10,544 bases of DNA from Candidatus Geoarchaeota archaeon. Its GTDB lineage: Archaea; Thermoproteota; Thermoprotei; Gearchaeales; WAQG01. Position numbers and translations under genes: made by a program. Every line of letters starts with the position of its first letter. Within the stretch, counting starts at the first letter, position 1. Of the stretch, positions 1 through 6,986 are shown one piece after another. Where the stretch lies: contig WAQG01000183.1 in assembly GCA_015520395.1 (NCBI GenBank), positions 1-10,544 of the forward strand. The letters are read 5' to 3'. Under the pieces are notes generated by a model. That model had not been told where the DNA came from, did not search any database, and saw only the letters and a program-made list of their open reading frames with translations.

Positions 1-19
1 CCACTACGGCCTTTTCCAT
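1..19 (-). CDS. Start of an unidentified minus-strand gene, cut by the window edge
   Basis: The reverse strand opens with ATG at 19 and reads MEKAVV before the window ends, with no stop. A TATA-like element (ATAAATATG on the minus strand, 42-50) is centred about 26 nt upstream of this ATG, the spacing expected for a leaderless archaeal transcript, and no ribosome site precedes it. Six residues are too few to assign a function. The call rests on the promoter-to-ATG spacing and on the otherwise unexplained promoter-like sequence between this point and the divergent aldolase gene. Confidence 0.35.
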
Positions 20-40
20 CTCAATGATGTGAACGGGTAG

Positions 41-52
41 ACATATTTATCT
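41..52. promoter_or_regulatory. TATA-like element between two divergent genes
   Basis: The AT-rich stretch ACATATTTATCT is the only box-A-like sequence between the minus gene at 19 and the aldolase ATG at 67. On the minus strand it sits at the right distance for leaderless transcription from 19. On the plus strand it is only about 21 nt from the aldolase ATG, which is slightly short. It may serve one direction or both. Confidence 0.4.
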
Positions 53-66
53 CTGTCATGAGGTAG

Positions 67-714
67 ATGGGGGGGTCTAGCTTGCCTAGGGAGGAGGCCT
101 TAAGGAGACTTTTGTCACAGGTGGCTGGTGGGAGGGCTGGGGAGGTTGCTGAAGCGATGAAGGATGTCGCTTGGGCGGCTAGGAAGGCCGTCGAGCTGGG
201 TTTGACGAGCCTTAGCTGGGGCAACATAAGCGTTAGGGTGGGGGATTTCGTGGCAATAACCCCCAGCGGGGTTGACATGGGGGAGATCGAGTGGACAGAT
301 ATCGTGATCATAACTATGGGTGGAGTGAAGCTGCTCGGCCTCTACGAGCCCTCAAGCGAGTACAGACTGCATCTTGAGATATATAAGCGGAGGAGGGCCA
401 ACGCCGTTGTCCATCTACATCCGCCTTTTGTCACGGCTTTTGCGCTTGCTGGCAGGCCCATTAAGCCGGTTCTGGCAGAGGCTGAACTGTTCCTCGGCGG
501 AGAGGTGAGGGTTGTCGGATACGCGCCCCCTGGAACCCAAGAGCTAGCCGTCAAGGTGGCGGAGGAGATGGGTGATGGAAAGGCTGTGATAATGGAGAGG
601 CACGGTCTCGTTGCAGTTGGCCATACGGTCTTTGAGGCCTTAAGGGTGGCGTTGGTCGTGGAGGAGACTGCGAGGGCGATCCTACTGTCAAGATGCCTAG
701 ATCACAAGATATAA
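67..714 (+). CDS. Class II aldolase/adducin family protein, L-fuculose-phosphate aldolase-like
   Basis: Predicted cytoplasmic, zinc-dependent class II sugar-phosphate aldolase of 215 aa, the normal length for the family. Visible family marks, in order, are SWGNISVR (50-57), ITPSGVD (64-70), the PSSE motif with the likely catalytic Glu98, the zinc ligands His116 and His118 in VVHLHPP, and His179 in ERHGLVAVG. Their spacing matches E. coli FucA (Glu73, His92, His94, His155) to within one residue. Archaeal members of this family are known to cleave fuculose-1-phosphate to lactaldehyde and dihydroxyacetone phosphate, and one has been linked to supplying lactaldehyde for coenzyme F420. Ribulose-phosphate epimerase or methylthioribulose-phosphate dehydratase relatives share the fold, so the substrate is open. 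No sugar-pathway gene lies next to it. The start is uncertain: GAGGT lies only 2 nt before ATG 67, and TTG at 82 preceded by a G run is an alternative. Confidence 0.85.
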   Translation: MGGSSLPREEALRRLLSQVAGGRAGEVAEAMKDVAWAARKAVELGLTSLSWGNISVRVGDFVAITPSGVDMGEIEWTDIVIITMGGVKLLGLYEPSSEYRLHLEIYKRRRANAVVHLHPPFVTAFALAGRPIKPVLAEAELFLGGEVRVVGYAPPGTQELAVKVAEEMGDGKAVIMERHGLVAVGHTVFEALRVALVVEETARAILLSRCLDHKI

Positions 715-717
715 AAT
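710..717 (+). promoter_or_regulatory. Box-A (TATA) promoter of the three-gene envelope cassette
   Basis: TATAAAAT is a near-ideal archaeal TATA box and overlaps the stop codon of the aldolase gene (TAA at 712-714). Transcription would start near 740, leaving a leader of about 14 nt before the ATG at 754. This indicates that the cassette is transcribed separately from the aldolase gene. Confidence 0.65.
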
Positions 718-753
718 ATGTTGGATATTCTAGAATAGGGATGTGATGCACTG

Positions 754-996
754 ATGCCCAAAATAGATCCTGTCAAGACGGCCGGATACCTAATGATAGT
801 TGTGGGCTTCATACTGGCTTTATATTACCTGGTTTACTTAAACGTGCCCCTCACTAACGATGTAAACATGGCCTTCGGCGTCTCGATAGGAAAGATCACA
901 GAGGCCTTGATAAGGGCTGTGTACATCTCGCTCCTCATCTGGGCCGGGGGAACTATGGTCTCGTCTAGGAGTAAGGAGCTGAAGGAGGAGGGGTGA
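754..996 (+). CDS. Small two-helix membrane protein, first gene of the envelope cassette
   Basis: Protein of 80 aa with two predicted membrane helices, about residues 11-31 and 50-69, joined by a short polar loop (VPLTNDVNM) and followed by a charged tail (SRSKELKEEG). I do not recognise a named family. Small two-helix proteins of this shape are common in archaea as uncharacterised membrane subunits. The ATG at 754 is the natural start: it lies about 37 nt downstream of the TATA box at 710-717, and the upstream ATG at 741 runs straight into TGA. The TGA stop overlaps the GTG start of the next gene (GGTGA, 992-996), so the two are very probably translationally coupled and may act as partners. 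Confidence 0.75.
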   Translation: MPKIDPVKTAGYLMIVVGFILALYYLVYLNVPLTNDVNMAFGVSIGKITEALIRAVYISLLIWAGGTMVSSRSKELKEEG

Positions 997-1766
997 ACAC
1001 AACGTTTAGATACGCGGGTATGGCCCTCCTTTTCCTCCTCCTCGCGTCTCTGTCATACCTTGGCCTTGGCCTCTACATCCTATCATATTCCAACCCACGG
1101 TTATCCGTCGGGTATAGGGAGGCCTACTTTAGCAGGGACGGGCTTATAATGGTCTTTAACACCTCCCTCACGTTCACCTCAGATCCTGGAGGCTTCTTCT
1201 CGGGGGCCGTGGCCGTGGATCTTATTGATCCTTCCAGAAACCGAAGTATAAGTGTCTGTAGTGTGGAGAGCTTCCCGATAGCGGGCCTAAATATTAAGAA
1301 GGATGTGACAGTCAAGATACCTTATAGTTACCTCTACACTGGAGGCTTCCAGGGGCCACTCTTCAATGACACCAGGATGCTCATGAATGTCACTGTCACG
1401 GTGGAGAACAGCTTTATAAGAATCTATACCTTTCAGGCCAGCCCACTCCACTGGAAGCCCCCCTTCGGCAACTTCACGGTAAGCCTAGGGAGAAAGCCGC
1501 TCAACAACACTCATGACAGGCTGGAGGTTATAATCCGTTTTAGGAACTGGTCAGTTTTCGATTTCAGAGGTTCCTTTAGGGTCATTGTGAACAATAAGTA
1601 TGGGGGAGAAAGCGGCGTTACGGTGGAGCATGGTAGGCGTGGTGAGGTTCTAGTTGAGGTAGATGTCCCAAGGGGGGAGGAGCCGATCGAACTCCTGCTG
1701 TACATACTTCCAGATGGGGGAAGGATAGGGCCTTTCAGGGTGAGCGCCTATGGAGTCGGCGGTTAG
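993..1766 (+). CDS. Membrane-anchored, sequon-rich extracytoplasmic protein, possibly two LEA14-like beta-sandwich domains
   Basis: Protein of 257 aa with one N-terminal membrane helix (about 9-31) and a long beta-rich remainder predicted to lie outside the cell. The outer part carries seven N-x-S/T sequons (Asn56, 83, 125, 132, 160, 171, 185), an unusually high density that supports surface exposure and N-glycosylation. Two stretches, about 50-78 and 176-202, share a pattern of alternating hydrophobic strands with an Asn-rich turn (MVFNTSLTF and IIRFRNWSVF). This recalls tandem LEA14/WHy-type beta-sandwich domains; that is an inference, not a recognised match. The GTG start overlaps the previous stop and follows GGAGGAGGG closely. 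The 3' end overlaps the next gene by 17 nt. Only Cys89 is present, so there is no internal disulfide. Function is unknown. Confidence 0.75.
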   Translation: MNTTFRYAGMALLFLLLASLSYLGLGLYILSYSNPRLSVGYREAYFSRDGLIMVFNTSLTFTSDPGGFFSGAVAVDLIDPSRNRSISVCSVESFPIAGLNIKKDVTVKIPYSYLYTGGFQGPLFNDTRMLMNVTVTVENSFIRIYTFQASPLHWKPPFGNFTVSLGRKPLNNTHDRLEVIIRFRNWSVFDFRGSFRVIVNNKYGGESGVTVEHGRRGEVLVEVDVPRGEEPIELLLYILPDGGRIGPFRVSAYGVGG

Positions 1767-2184
1767 AAGGGCTTTGAAGGGTGTGGCCAGGGGCCTTGGA
1801 TACTATCTATTTTACAGCCTACTACCATTACTCATCGTTTCCTATCTGCCCCTTCCTCTCAGAGGTATAAGAGAAGCATTTACGCTCAAGCTAGCTTCGA
1901 TCGAAGTGCTCCTGGTAGTCCTGACCCTGTCAGCGATCGTCGAAATCATCGATAAGCCAGCGCCAAGAGGGGTCGGAGAGACGGCCATATATGTCTTTTA
2001 CATATGGCTCTACTCCGACATATCCAGGAGTGCCAGGTACGAGTATGTGACAGGCTCGCTTAAACTGGTGGTCGATCTTTCGGGCGTGATTAATCTGGTA
2101 ATATTCTACTTCATAGGGAGCGCCCTAGTCAAAATATACGTGTCCCTTGCCAGGTCCATGAGGGAGGCTAGACGAGCTTTTTGA
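1750..2184 (+). CDS. Polytopic membrane protein, third gene of the envelope cassette
   Basis: Protein of 144 aa with strongly hydrophobic segments at about 17-36, 46-66 and 107-130, plus a weaker one at about 77-90, so three or four membrane helices. The basic N-terminus (RRALKGVAR) and basic C-terminus (SMREARRAF) suggest that cytoplasmic ends flank the helices. No named family is recognised. The ATG at 1750 lies inside the preceding gene and is preceded at a suitable distance by AGGGTGA, so translation is probably coupled to the upstream genes. The last 17 bases overlap the 3' end of the oppositely oriented pyrC gene. Together with its two upstream partners it could form a membrane complex that carries the sequon-rich ectodomain. 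Confidence 0.72.
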   Translation: MESAVRRALKGVARGLGYYLFYSLLPLLIVSYLPLPLRGIREAFTLKLASIEVLLVVLTLSAIVEIIDKPAPRGVGETAIYVFYIWLYSDISRSARYEYVTGSLKLVVDLSGVINLVIFYFIGSALVKIYVSLARSMREARRAF

Positions 2185-3385
2185 TGTGAACCCCCGGCTT
2201 GGCTGAGATTATCTCCCCATTATCCATCATGAGTTCTCCACGCCTGAAGACGGCTACAGGCACGCCCCTGAGCTTCCAGCCCCTGAACGGCGAGTACTTT
2301 GCCTTAGACTCAAACTTACTTGGATCCACTATGAAGTCGTTCTTGACGTCTATCACCACAAGGTCGGCGTAGTATCCAACCTTGATTTTCCCCTTTCTAA
2401 TCCCTAGGTACTCAGCTGGGTTTTCGGAGAGCAGCTTTACCACCGTCCTGAGAGGTATATAGCCTTTCATCCAATAGGTAACCATTAAGGGAAGCATGGT
2501 CTCAAGGCCCGGAAACCCCGGGGCGCCCCCCTTCGGCCGCTTCTCCCTAAACCTGTGTGGCGCGTGGTCGCTAGACATAAAGTCAACAAAGCCGTTTTTA
2601 ACAGCCTCAAAAACTGCCCTTCTATCCCTCTCCTCACCTATGCTCGGCCTCACGTACCCGATCCGGTTTAGATAATCGTCTACCAGCATGTCCTTTGAAA
2701 GAAATGTGTGGTGTGGCGTAACCTCCACAAATACCTTGTCATCAACCCTCTTCGCAGCCTTCAAAGCTTCCAGGGAGTCGAGCCTAGAGATGTGGGCGAA
2801 CCTTAAGTTTAGGTTCCGCGGCTTTATCCTGACTGCCCACCTGACAGCTTCAGGTTCATCCTCCCCCACTATTTCGGCGTGCACGACGACCTTTACCCCT
2901 AGTTCCGAGGCCCATTGAAATATCTCCCTCAGCCTCAGGATCTCGCCAGGATAAACCTTCACACCTACTATAAGGTCCCTCACCTCCCTAAGCTCCTCAG
3001 GCGTTGGAGGAACCCCAAAGTGTATACCGAAATCGGCCAGGGACTTCTCTGAAAGAAGTTTAAGACGCTTAAGGAGTGTTTTCTTGGTGTTTATCGGAGG
3101 CTTCGTGTTTGGCATCTCCACGATGGTCGTTACACCACCCCTTATCGCTGCCCTAGTACCGCTACGCACATCCTCCTTCCCCTTCTCCTTCCAGTCCCTT
3201 AAATGAACATGGAGGTCTATAACGGCTGGCATTATCAGCTTCCCATGACCAAAAACATATTTCTTAACTCCCCTAAACTCGCTTCTGGAGACTTGGGCAA
3301 TCACACCATCCTCAACCTTTATAGCAACATCCTCCACCACCTTCCCGCCGATAACGGCATTGCCTATTATCTGGAACTCATTCAC
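2168..3385 (-). CDS. pyrC: Dihydroorotase, class I, zinc-dependent
   Basis: Amidohydrolase that reversibly cyclises N-carbamoyl-aspartate to dihydroorotate, the third step of UMP synthesis, in the cytoplasm. With GTG at 3385 as start the protein has 405 aa, normal for class I. Visible motifs are the metal-binding DLHVHLRD (His59, His61), MPNTKPP (91-97), Lys143 in GVKVYPGE as the probable carboxylated bridging lysine, His169 in VVVHAE, His198 in FAHISR, and SSDHAPH with the catalytic Asp273. These are followed by the family stretch APGFPGLETMLPL. A longer reading from 3433 would run 56 nt into pyrK and adds a Trp/Arg/Cys-rich leader with no family resemblance. GTG 3385 is preferred because GGAGGGG lies 7-9 nt before it and it sits just 2 nt before the pyrK stop codon (3378-3380), giving GTGAATGA. 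It is the last gene of the operon, and its 3' end overlaps the convergent membrane gene. Confidence 0.95.
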   Translation of the reverse strand: MNEFQIIGNAVIGGKVVEDVAIKVEDGVIAQVSRSEFRGVKKYVFGHGKLIMPAVIDLHVHLRDWKEKGKEDVRSGTRAAIRGGVTTIVEMPNTKPPINTKKTLLKRLKLLSEKSLADFGIHFGVPPTPEELREVRDLIVGVKVYPGEILRLREIFQWASELGVKVVVHAEIVGEDEPEAVRWAVRIKPRNLNLRFAHISRLDSLEALKAAKRVDDKVFVEVTPHHTFLSKDMLVDDYLNRIGYVRPSIGEERDRRAVFEAVKNGFVDFMSSDHAPHRFREKRPKGGAPGFPGLETMLPLMVTYWMKGYIPLRTVVKLLSENPAEYLGIRKGKIKVGYYADLVVIDVKNDFIVDPSKFESKAKYSPFRGWKLRGVPVAVFRRGELMMDNGEIISAKPGVHIKKLV

Positions 3386-4133
3386 TCCACAACCCCTCCA
3401 ACTCCTGCCCCTTGAACACCGGCCCATCCACACAGACCCTGAGGCCCAGAGGCTCTAGGACGCAGCTTCCACATATCCCAACACCACACTTAACGATTCT
3501 TGTAAAAGAGGCCTCGAATCCTATACTATATTTTTTCGCAAGCATATATAACTTTTTAATCATTGCGTCAGGCCCGCACGCCATGACCACGTCGAATTTT
3601 CTGCCAGCCCTAAGCATGGACTCTGCCAGCTGCGTCACGTAGCCCCTGAAGCCCATGCTTCCATCGTCGGTAGAGACGTGAACCTCGTATCCCTCTTCAA
3701 TGAGCTCATCTATCATGAACACCTTGGAGGCCGTCCGCGCCCCAAAGAGGTAAACAGCCCTTCCCCCTACCTTTCTCAGCGCGTATATGATTGGGGGAGC
3801 GCCTATCCCTCCGGCGACAAGCATGTAGGATCTGTATTTTCCGATGGAGAAGCCGTTCCCATAGGGGCCCCTCAAGCCGATCCTAGAGTCCTGGGCTAGG
3901 GAGTTCAGTCTCTCCGTCCTGGGACCCACCGCCTCAACTATAAATGATATTTCCGGCGGCCTTTCGGAGTAATTATAGGCGCTGAGTGGGATCTCGCCTG
4001 AGCCCGGAAGCCAGACCATCATGTAGTTTCCGGGCATGGGGCTCCTCTTCAGCTTCCTAGCTAGCCTGAACCTGAGGAGGTGTATTCCCTCGGCTAGACG
4101 CCTGTTTTCGACGAGCGTGCCGACGATGTACAA
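3378..4133 (-). CDS. pyrK: Dihydroorotate dehydrogenase electron-transfer subunit (FAD and [2Fe-2S])
   Basis: Iron-sulfur flavoprotein subunit that passes electrons from dihydroorotate oxidation in the catalytic PyrD subunit (class 1B enzyme) to NAD+ or another acceptor. At 251 aa it is the usual length. The ferredoxin-reductase-type fold shows a flavin motif (IPLSAY, 48-53), RGPYGNGF (88-95), the nucleotide-binding GGIGAPP (108-114), STDDGS (154-159) and ACGPDAM (185-191). The C-terminal cluster motif has Cys216, Cys221, Cys224 and Cys234, ending in VCVDGPVF, typical of PyrK. The flavin motif lacks the Arg of the bacterial RPxS form. The start is TTG at 4133: GGAGG lies 9 nt upstream, the pyrI stop is 5 nt away, and there is no ATG or GTG nearby. 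The partner gene pyrD is not in this window. Confidence 0.92.
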   Translation of the reverse strand: MYIVGTLVENRRLAEGIHLLRFRLARKLKRSPMPGNYMMVWLPGSGEIPLSAYNYSERPPEISFIVEAVGPRTERLNSLAQDSRIGLRGPYGNGFSIGKYRSYMLVAGGIGAPPIIYALRKVGGRAVYLFGARTASKVFMIDELIEEGYEVHVSTDDGSMGFRGYVTQLAESMLRAGRKFDVVMACGPDAMIKKLYMLAKKYSIGFEASFTRIVKCGVGICGSCVLEPLGLRVCVDGPVFKGQELEGLWSE

Positions 4134-4138
4134 CTTGT

Positions 4139-4621
4139 CTAGCCTCCGGTCAATTGCTCAACAACGTCTTCCTCGGTGAGGAATCTCCCACAGTACTCGC
4201 AGCGGAGGAGGAGGGGTTTTCTCTTGACTACCCTGAAGCTTGAAATGACGGGCTCCCTCTCCTTCCTGGTGATGCAGTTTGGGTTCTTGCACTTGAGGAT
4301 GCCACTTATCACTTCTGGGATTGAGATTTTCATTTTTGTGCTGACCTCGTAGTCTTTTATTATGTTTATGGTTGCTGATGGGGCTATTAGTGCAAGTTTG
4401 TTGACCTGATCCTCGCTGAGCTCCAGCCCCTCAACCTTAACCACGTCCTTCTTTCCCAGTTTCCGGCTCGGTATGTTCATGGCCAGGGAGATTATGACGC
4501 CCTCCTTTCCAGTTAGGCCGAGCAGCCTGAGCACGTATAGGGCCCTTCCGGCCGGTATATGGTCGATGACCGTGCCGTGCTCTATTTTGCTGACCTTTAG
4601 AACCTTTTCCTCGCTGCTCAC
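4139..4621 (-). CDS. pyrI: Aspartate carbamoyltransferase regulatory subunit
   Basis: Binds allosteric nucleotides and, through a C-terminal zinc domain, docks to the catalytic PyrB trimers; no catalytic activity of its own. At 160 aa it fits the family. The N-terminal allosteric domain begins with the typical VSKIEHGTVIDHIPAGRAL (10-28), followed by GLTGKEGVII. The zinc domain has Cys111-x4-Cys116 and Cys141-x2-Cys144, with the family's NPNCIT around Cys116. The start is GTG at 4621, overlapping the pyrB stop by 3 nt (GTGA), with a G-rich GGTGGA stretch before it, so translation is coupled to pyrB. This suits subunits made in equal numbers. Its presence suggests feedback control of the pathway at the enzyme level by nucleotides such as CTP or ATP. 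Confidence 0.96.
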   Translation of the reverse strand: MSSEEKVLKVSKIEHGTVIDHIPAGRALYVLRLLGLTGKEGVIISLAMNIPSRKLGKKDVVKVEGLELSEDQVNKLALIAPSATINIIKDYEVSTKMKISIPEVISGILKCKNPNCITRKEREPVISSFRVVKRKPLLLRCEYCGRFLTEEDVVEQLTGG

Positions 4622-5541
4622 TCCACCACCGCCCCCAGGACGAGTGAGAGTATCGCCATCCTAACGGGCACCCCGAAGCTGGCCTGCTTGAAGTAGGCGG
4701 CGTGGGGCGTTCTGTCCACCTCATAGGGCAGCTCGTCCACGCGGGGCAGGGGGTGCATTATTATCATGTCTTTCTTGGCCTTTCTAAGGAGGCTTAGCTT
4801 GACCCTGTAGCTGCCCTTAACCCGCTCATACTCCGCCGGGTCGGGGAACCTCTCCTTCTGGATCCGTGTGACGTAGAGCACGTCCAGCTCAGGAAGGGCC
4901 TCCTCGAGGTCGGTAACCTCGTGGATGGGGGCGCCCAGCCTGTCAAGCTCCATCATGACATCCTCCCTAACCCTGAGCTCCGGCGGCGATATAAGGTAGA
5001 TCCTCTCAAGCCTATATCTCGTCAGCCCAAAGATGAACGATGTAGCAGCCCTGCCATACTTAAGATCACCTAAAACCCCCACGACTAGGCCGTCCACCCC
5101 GCCCTTAAGCCTCTTTATCGTGTAGAGATCTATCATGGCCTGTGTGGGGTGGTGCTGGGTTCCGTCACCCCCATTGATAACGGGGTTAACACATATCTCG
5201 GCGGCCATCTTGGCAGCGCCCTCCAGCCTGCTCCTCATAACTATCACATCCGCATACCCGTCCAGCATCCTCAAAGTATCTGCTAGGCTCTCGCCCTTAG
5301 CCAGGGAGGCAACCGTTGGATGCAGGCTTATAACCGAGGCCCCCAGCCTATGTGCAGCGGCCTCAAAGCTGAGCCTCGTTCTTGTGCTCGGCTCGAAAAA
5401 GGCTGTAGCCACTATCCTGCCCCTAAGTATGTCGGAGCCCCTCCTCTCTATCTCCTCCATCCTCCTGGCAACCCTGAAGAGCTCCTCCAGATCCTCCCTC
5501 GTGAAGTCAAGGATCGAGATCACGTCACGCCCAGCCCACAC
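4618..5541 (-). CDS. pyrB: Aspartate carbamoyltransferase catalytic subunit
   Basis: Transfers the carbamoyl group of carbamoyl phosphate to aspartate, the committed step of pyrimidine synthesis. Read from GTG 5541 it has 307 aa, the normal size. The carbamoyl-phosphate site FFEPSTRTRLSFE (48-60), the KGESLADT loop (82-89), HHPTQ (130-134), GDLKYGR (158-164), TRIQKERF (225-232) and HPLPRVDE (263-270) are all intact. It resembles archaeal PyrB such as that of Pyrococcus, which begins MDWKGRDVISI; here the matching stretch is VWAGRDVISI. For that reason, and because GGGGTGG lies 5 nt upstream, GTG 5541 is favoured. An alternative GTG at 5550 would overlap the pyrE stop and add three residues. 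It is followed directly by pyrI, so the product is probably the PyrB-PyrI holoenzyme. Confidence 0.96.
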   Translation of the reverse strand: MWAGRDVISILDFTREDLEELFRVARRMEEIERRGSDILRGRIVATAFFEPSTRTRLSFEAAAHRLGASVISLHPTVASLAKGESLADTLRMLDGYADVIVMRSRLEGAAKMAAEICVNPVINGGDGTQHHPTQAMIDLYTIKRLKGGVDGLVVGVLGDLKYGRAATSFIFGLTRYRLERIYLISPPELRVREDVMMELDRLGAPIHEVTDLEEALPELDVLYVTRIQKERFPDPAEYERVKGSYRVKLSLLRKAKKDMIIMHPLPRVDELPYEVDRTPHAAYFKQASFGVPVRMAILSLVLGAVVE

Positions 5542-5543
5542 GG

Positions 5544-6146
5544 CTACCACCCCATGTAGAGGTAAACCTTCTCCCTCAGCTCACCATCTATGAGCCCCAA
5601 CCTATACCCAACGTTAACAACGTCTCTAAGCGATGTGAGGGAGACCAGGGTTACCCCCATGGACCTCAGCCTTTCAGAGGCGCCCTGACCCCGGTCAACC
5701 AGGACAAAAGCCTCCCTCACGCTTCCGCCGACGCCCCTCAAAGCCTCGATAGCCCGGGCAAGGCTCCCTCCCGTTGTCGCAACATCGTCAACGACCAGGT
5801 AGAGGTGCTCTCCAACAAACCCCTCAACGGCCTTGCCCAAGCCATGCTGTTTCCTTGAGGTCCTAACGTAGGCGAGGGGCTTTCCAAGATGGTCTGCAAA
5901 GATGGCGGCCCAGGGCAGGCCTCCAGTTACAATCCCTGCAACTGACTCGAACTCCATCTTGCTTAGAACGTCCAGCGACAGCTTGACCACCAGCTCTCTA
6001 AGCTCGACGACCCCAAGGGCCCTCCTCATATCGATGTAAACTGGACTCCTTGAGCCTGAGGTCAAGACAAAGTCACCAAACTCTACAACACCCGAACTAA
6101 CCATTAGCTCTATAAGCCGGTCTAATCTCGCCACAAAGCCCACCAA
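5544..6146 (-). CDS. pyrE: Orotate phosphoribosyltransferase
   Basis: Joins orotate to PRPP to form OMP, the fifth step of the pathway. The maximal reading is 200 aa, within the family range. Visible motifs are FVLTSGSRSPVYIDMR (26-41) for orotate and ribose contacts, the flexible catalytic loop around YVRTSRKQHGLGKAVEG (93-109), and the PRPP-binding signature VVDDVATTGGS (118-128). The start is not decided: TTG 6146, GTG 6143 and GTG 6134 are in frame. GTG 6134 has GGTGGG at a suitable distance and trims four residues, leaving ARLDRLIELM near the start, while TTG 6146 has no clear ribosome site. A 38-nt gap separates it from pyrF, the largest within the operon; pyrB follows with a 2-nt gap. 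Confidence 0.95.
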   Translation of the reverse strand: MVGFVARLDRLIELMVSSGVVEFGDFVLTSGSRSPVYIDMRRALGVVELRELVVKLSLDVLSKMEFESVAGIVTGGLPWAAIFADHLGKPLAYVRTSRKQHGLGKAVEGFVGEHLYLVVDDVATTGGSLARAIEALRGVGGSVREAFVLVDRGQGASERLRSMGVTLVSLTSLRDVVNVGYRLGLIDGELREKVYLYMGW

Positions 6147-6184
6147 AACCCTATCATAGACAGGTAATAAGCGTTGCGGAGCCT

Positions 6185-6871
6185 CTAAACCTCGTGAAGT
6201 ATGGTTCTATATTTCTCTATAATCGACCTCGCCATCCTCACCGGGTTTTCAGACAGCGTCAGGCCCCTGCCAACTATCTCGAAGTCGGCGCCGCTCAGAA
6301 GGGCTGAGCCATACTCGGCGCCCTGAGCCCCGACGCCGGGCGACAGTATGACCATGTCTGATGCGATCCTCCTGGCCTTGCTTAGAACCCTAGGGTAAGT
6401 TGCGGGGGCGATGATGCCCACAGCCCTGGAGTCTCTCGCAACCTCTATTAGATCCTCGATCCTCGCGTTTATCATCCCAGCTCCAGGGTGGCTCATCGCC
6501 ACGAGGGCGTAGAGATCCAGCTGTTTTGAGACGGCCCTTAACCCCTCCCTGCCCACCATGGCATGCGCTATCGCGCCGTCGAAGCCCATGTCCTTAAGTC
6601 TGCCAGCTATGTACCCATTCATAACAGGTATATCGGCAATCTTGTAGTCCGCTATGAAGTAGTAGTCCTCCTTAAAGCTATTTATCAGATCCTCGACCCC
6701 CTTTACGCCTATTGAGAAGAGGGCCGGGTACCCTATCTTCACGGCCGCAACCATCCCTTTAAGGCTTTCTAAAAGAGAATCATAGCCATACTTGCCCGGG
6801 TAGTCCAGGGCGAGGATGAGCCTGGACCCCTTAGTACAGGCTATCTTCCACAGCTTTTTCGGTCGCATCAT
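6185..6871 (-). CDS. pyrF: Orotidine 5'-phosphate decarboxylase
   Basis: Decarboxylates OMP to UMP, the last step of the pathway. The 228-aa TIM-barrel protein carries LALD (20-23, Asp23), VKIG with Lys45, the catalytic DYKIADIP array (Asp75, Lys77, Asp80), SHPG (127-130), the phosphate-binding loop SPGVGAQG (177-184) and GRGLTLSENP (201-210, Arg202), all as expected for the archaeal enzyme. The first gene of the operon, it starts with two consecutive ATG codons (6871 and 6868). A TATA box is centred about 25 nt upstream, which would make the transcript almost leaderless. A GAGATGAT stretch 3-4 nt upstream also resembles a ribosome site, so both modes are possible. Confidence 0.95.
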   Translation of the reverse strand: MMRPKKLWKIACTKGSRLILALDYPGKYGYDSLLESLKGMVAAVKIGYPALFSIGVKGVEDLINSFKEDYYFIADYKIADIPVMNGYIAGRLKDMGFDGAIAHAMVGREGLRAVSKQLDLYALVAMSHPGAGMINARIEDLIEVARDSRAVGIIAPATYPRVLSKARRIASDMVILSPGVGAQGAEYGSALLSGADFEIVGRGLTLSENPVRMARSIIEKYRTILHEV

Positions 6872-6891
6872 TAAATCATCTCACGATACAT

Positions 6892-6899
6892 GTTTAAAT
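6892..6899 (-). promoter_or_regulatory. TATA box of the pyr operon
   Basis: On the minus strand the sequence reads AAAAACGATTTAAACATG, with a TTTAAA box preceded by a purine-rich stretch that could serve as the TFB-recognition element. Its centre is about 25 nt before the first pyrF ATG, placing the predicted transcript start at or next to the start codon. Confidence 0.6.
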
Positions 6900-6976
6900 C
6901 GTTTTTCTCGTTGGACCGGGAGGGACGGCTGAGTTTCATGCCTGACGCCATACGTCCCAGTTGGGTAGGAGTTGCC

Positions 6977-6986
6977 TTATATATAT
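6977..6986. promoter_or_regulatory. Symmetrical TATA tract, possible second promoter
   Basis: TTATATATAT reads as a TATA box on both strands. On the plus strand it would give a leader of about 75 nt for the gene at 7084; on the minus strand, about 85 nt for pyrF. Both genes have better-placed boxes, so this may be an auxiliary promoter or simply an AT-rich opening element. Confidence 0.35.

Noticed and set aside
3386..3433. Longer N-terminus for dihydroorotase starting at 3433
   Set aside because: It overlaps pyrK by 56 nt, adds a Trp/Arg/Cys-rich leader unlike dihydroorotases, and a GTG at 3385 has a good ribosome site.
4437..4724. Minus-strand open frame across the pyrB-pyrI junction
   Set aside because: It lies in another frame of two well-identified genes and encodes a low-complexity Gly/Arg/Pro-rich product.
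5135..5593. Plus-strand 152-codon frame opposite pyrB
   Set aside because: It is a mirror of the conserved pyrB coding strand with Ser/Leu-rich composition and no promoter or ribosome site.
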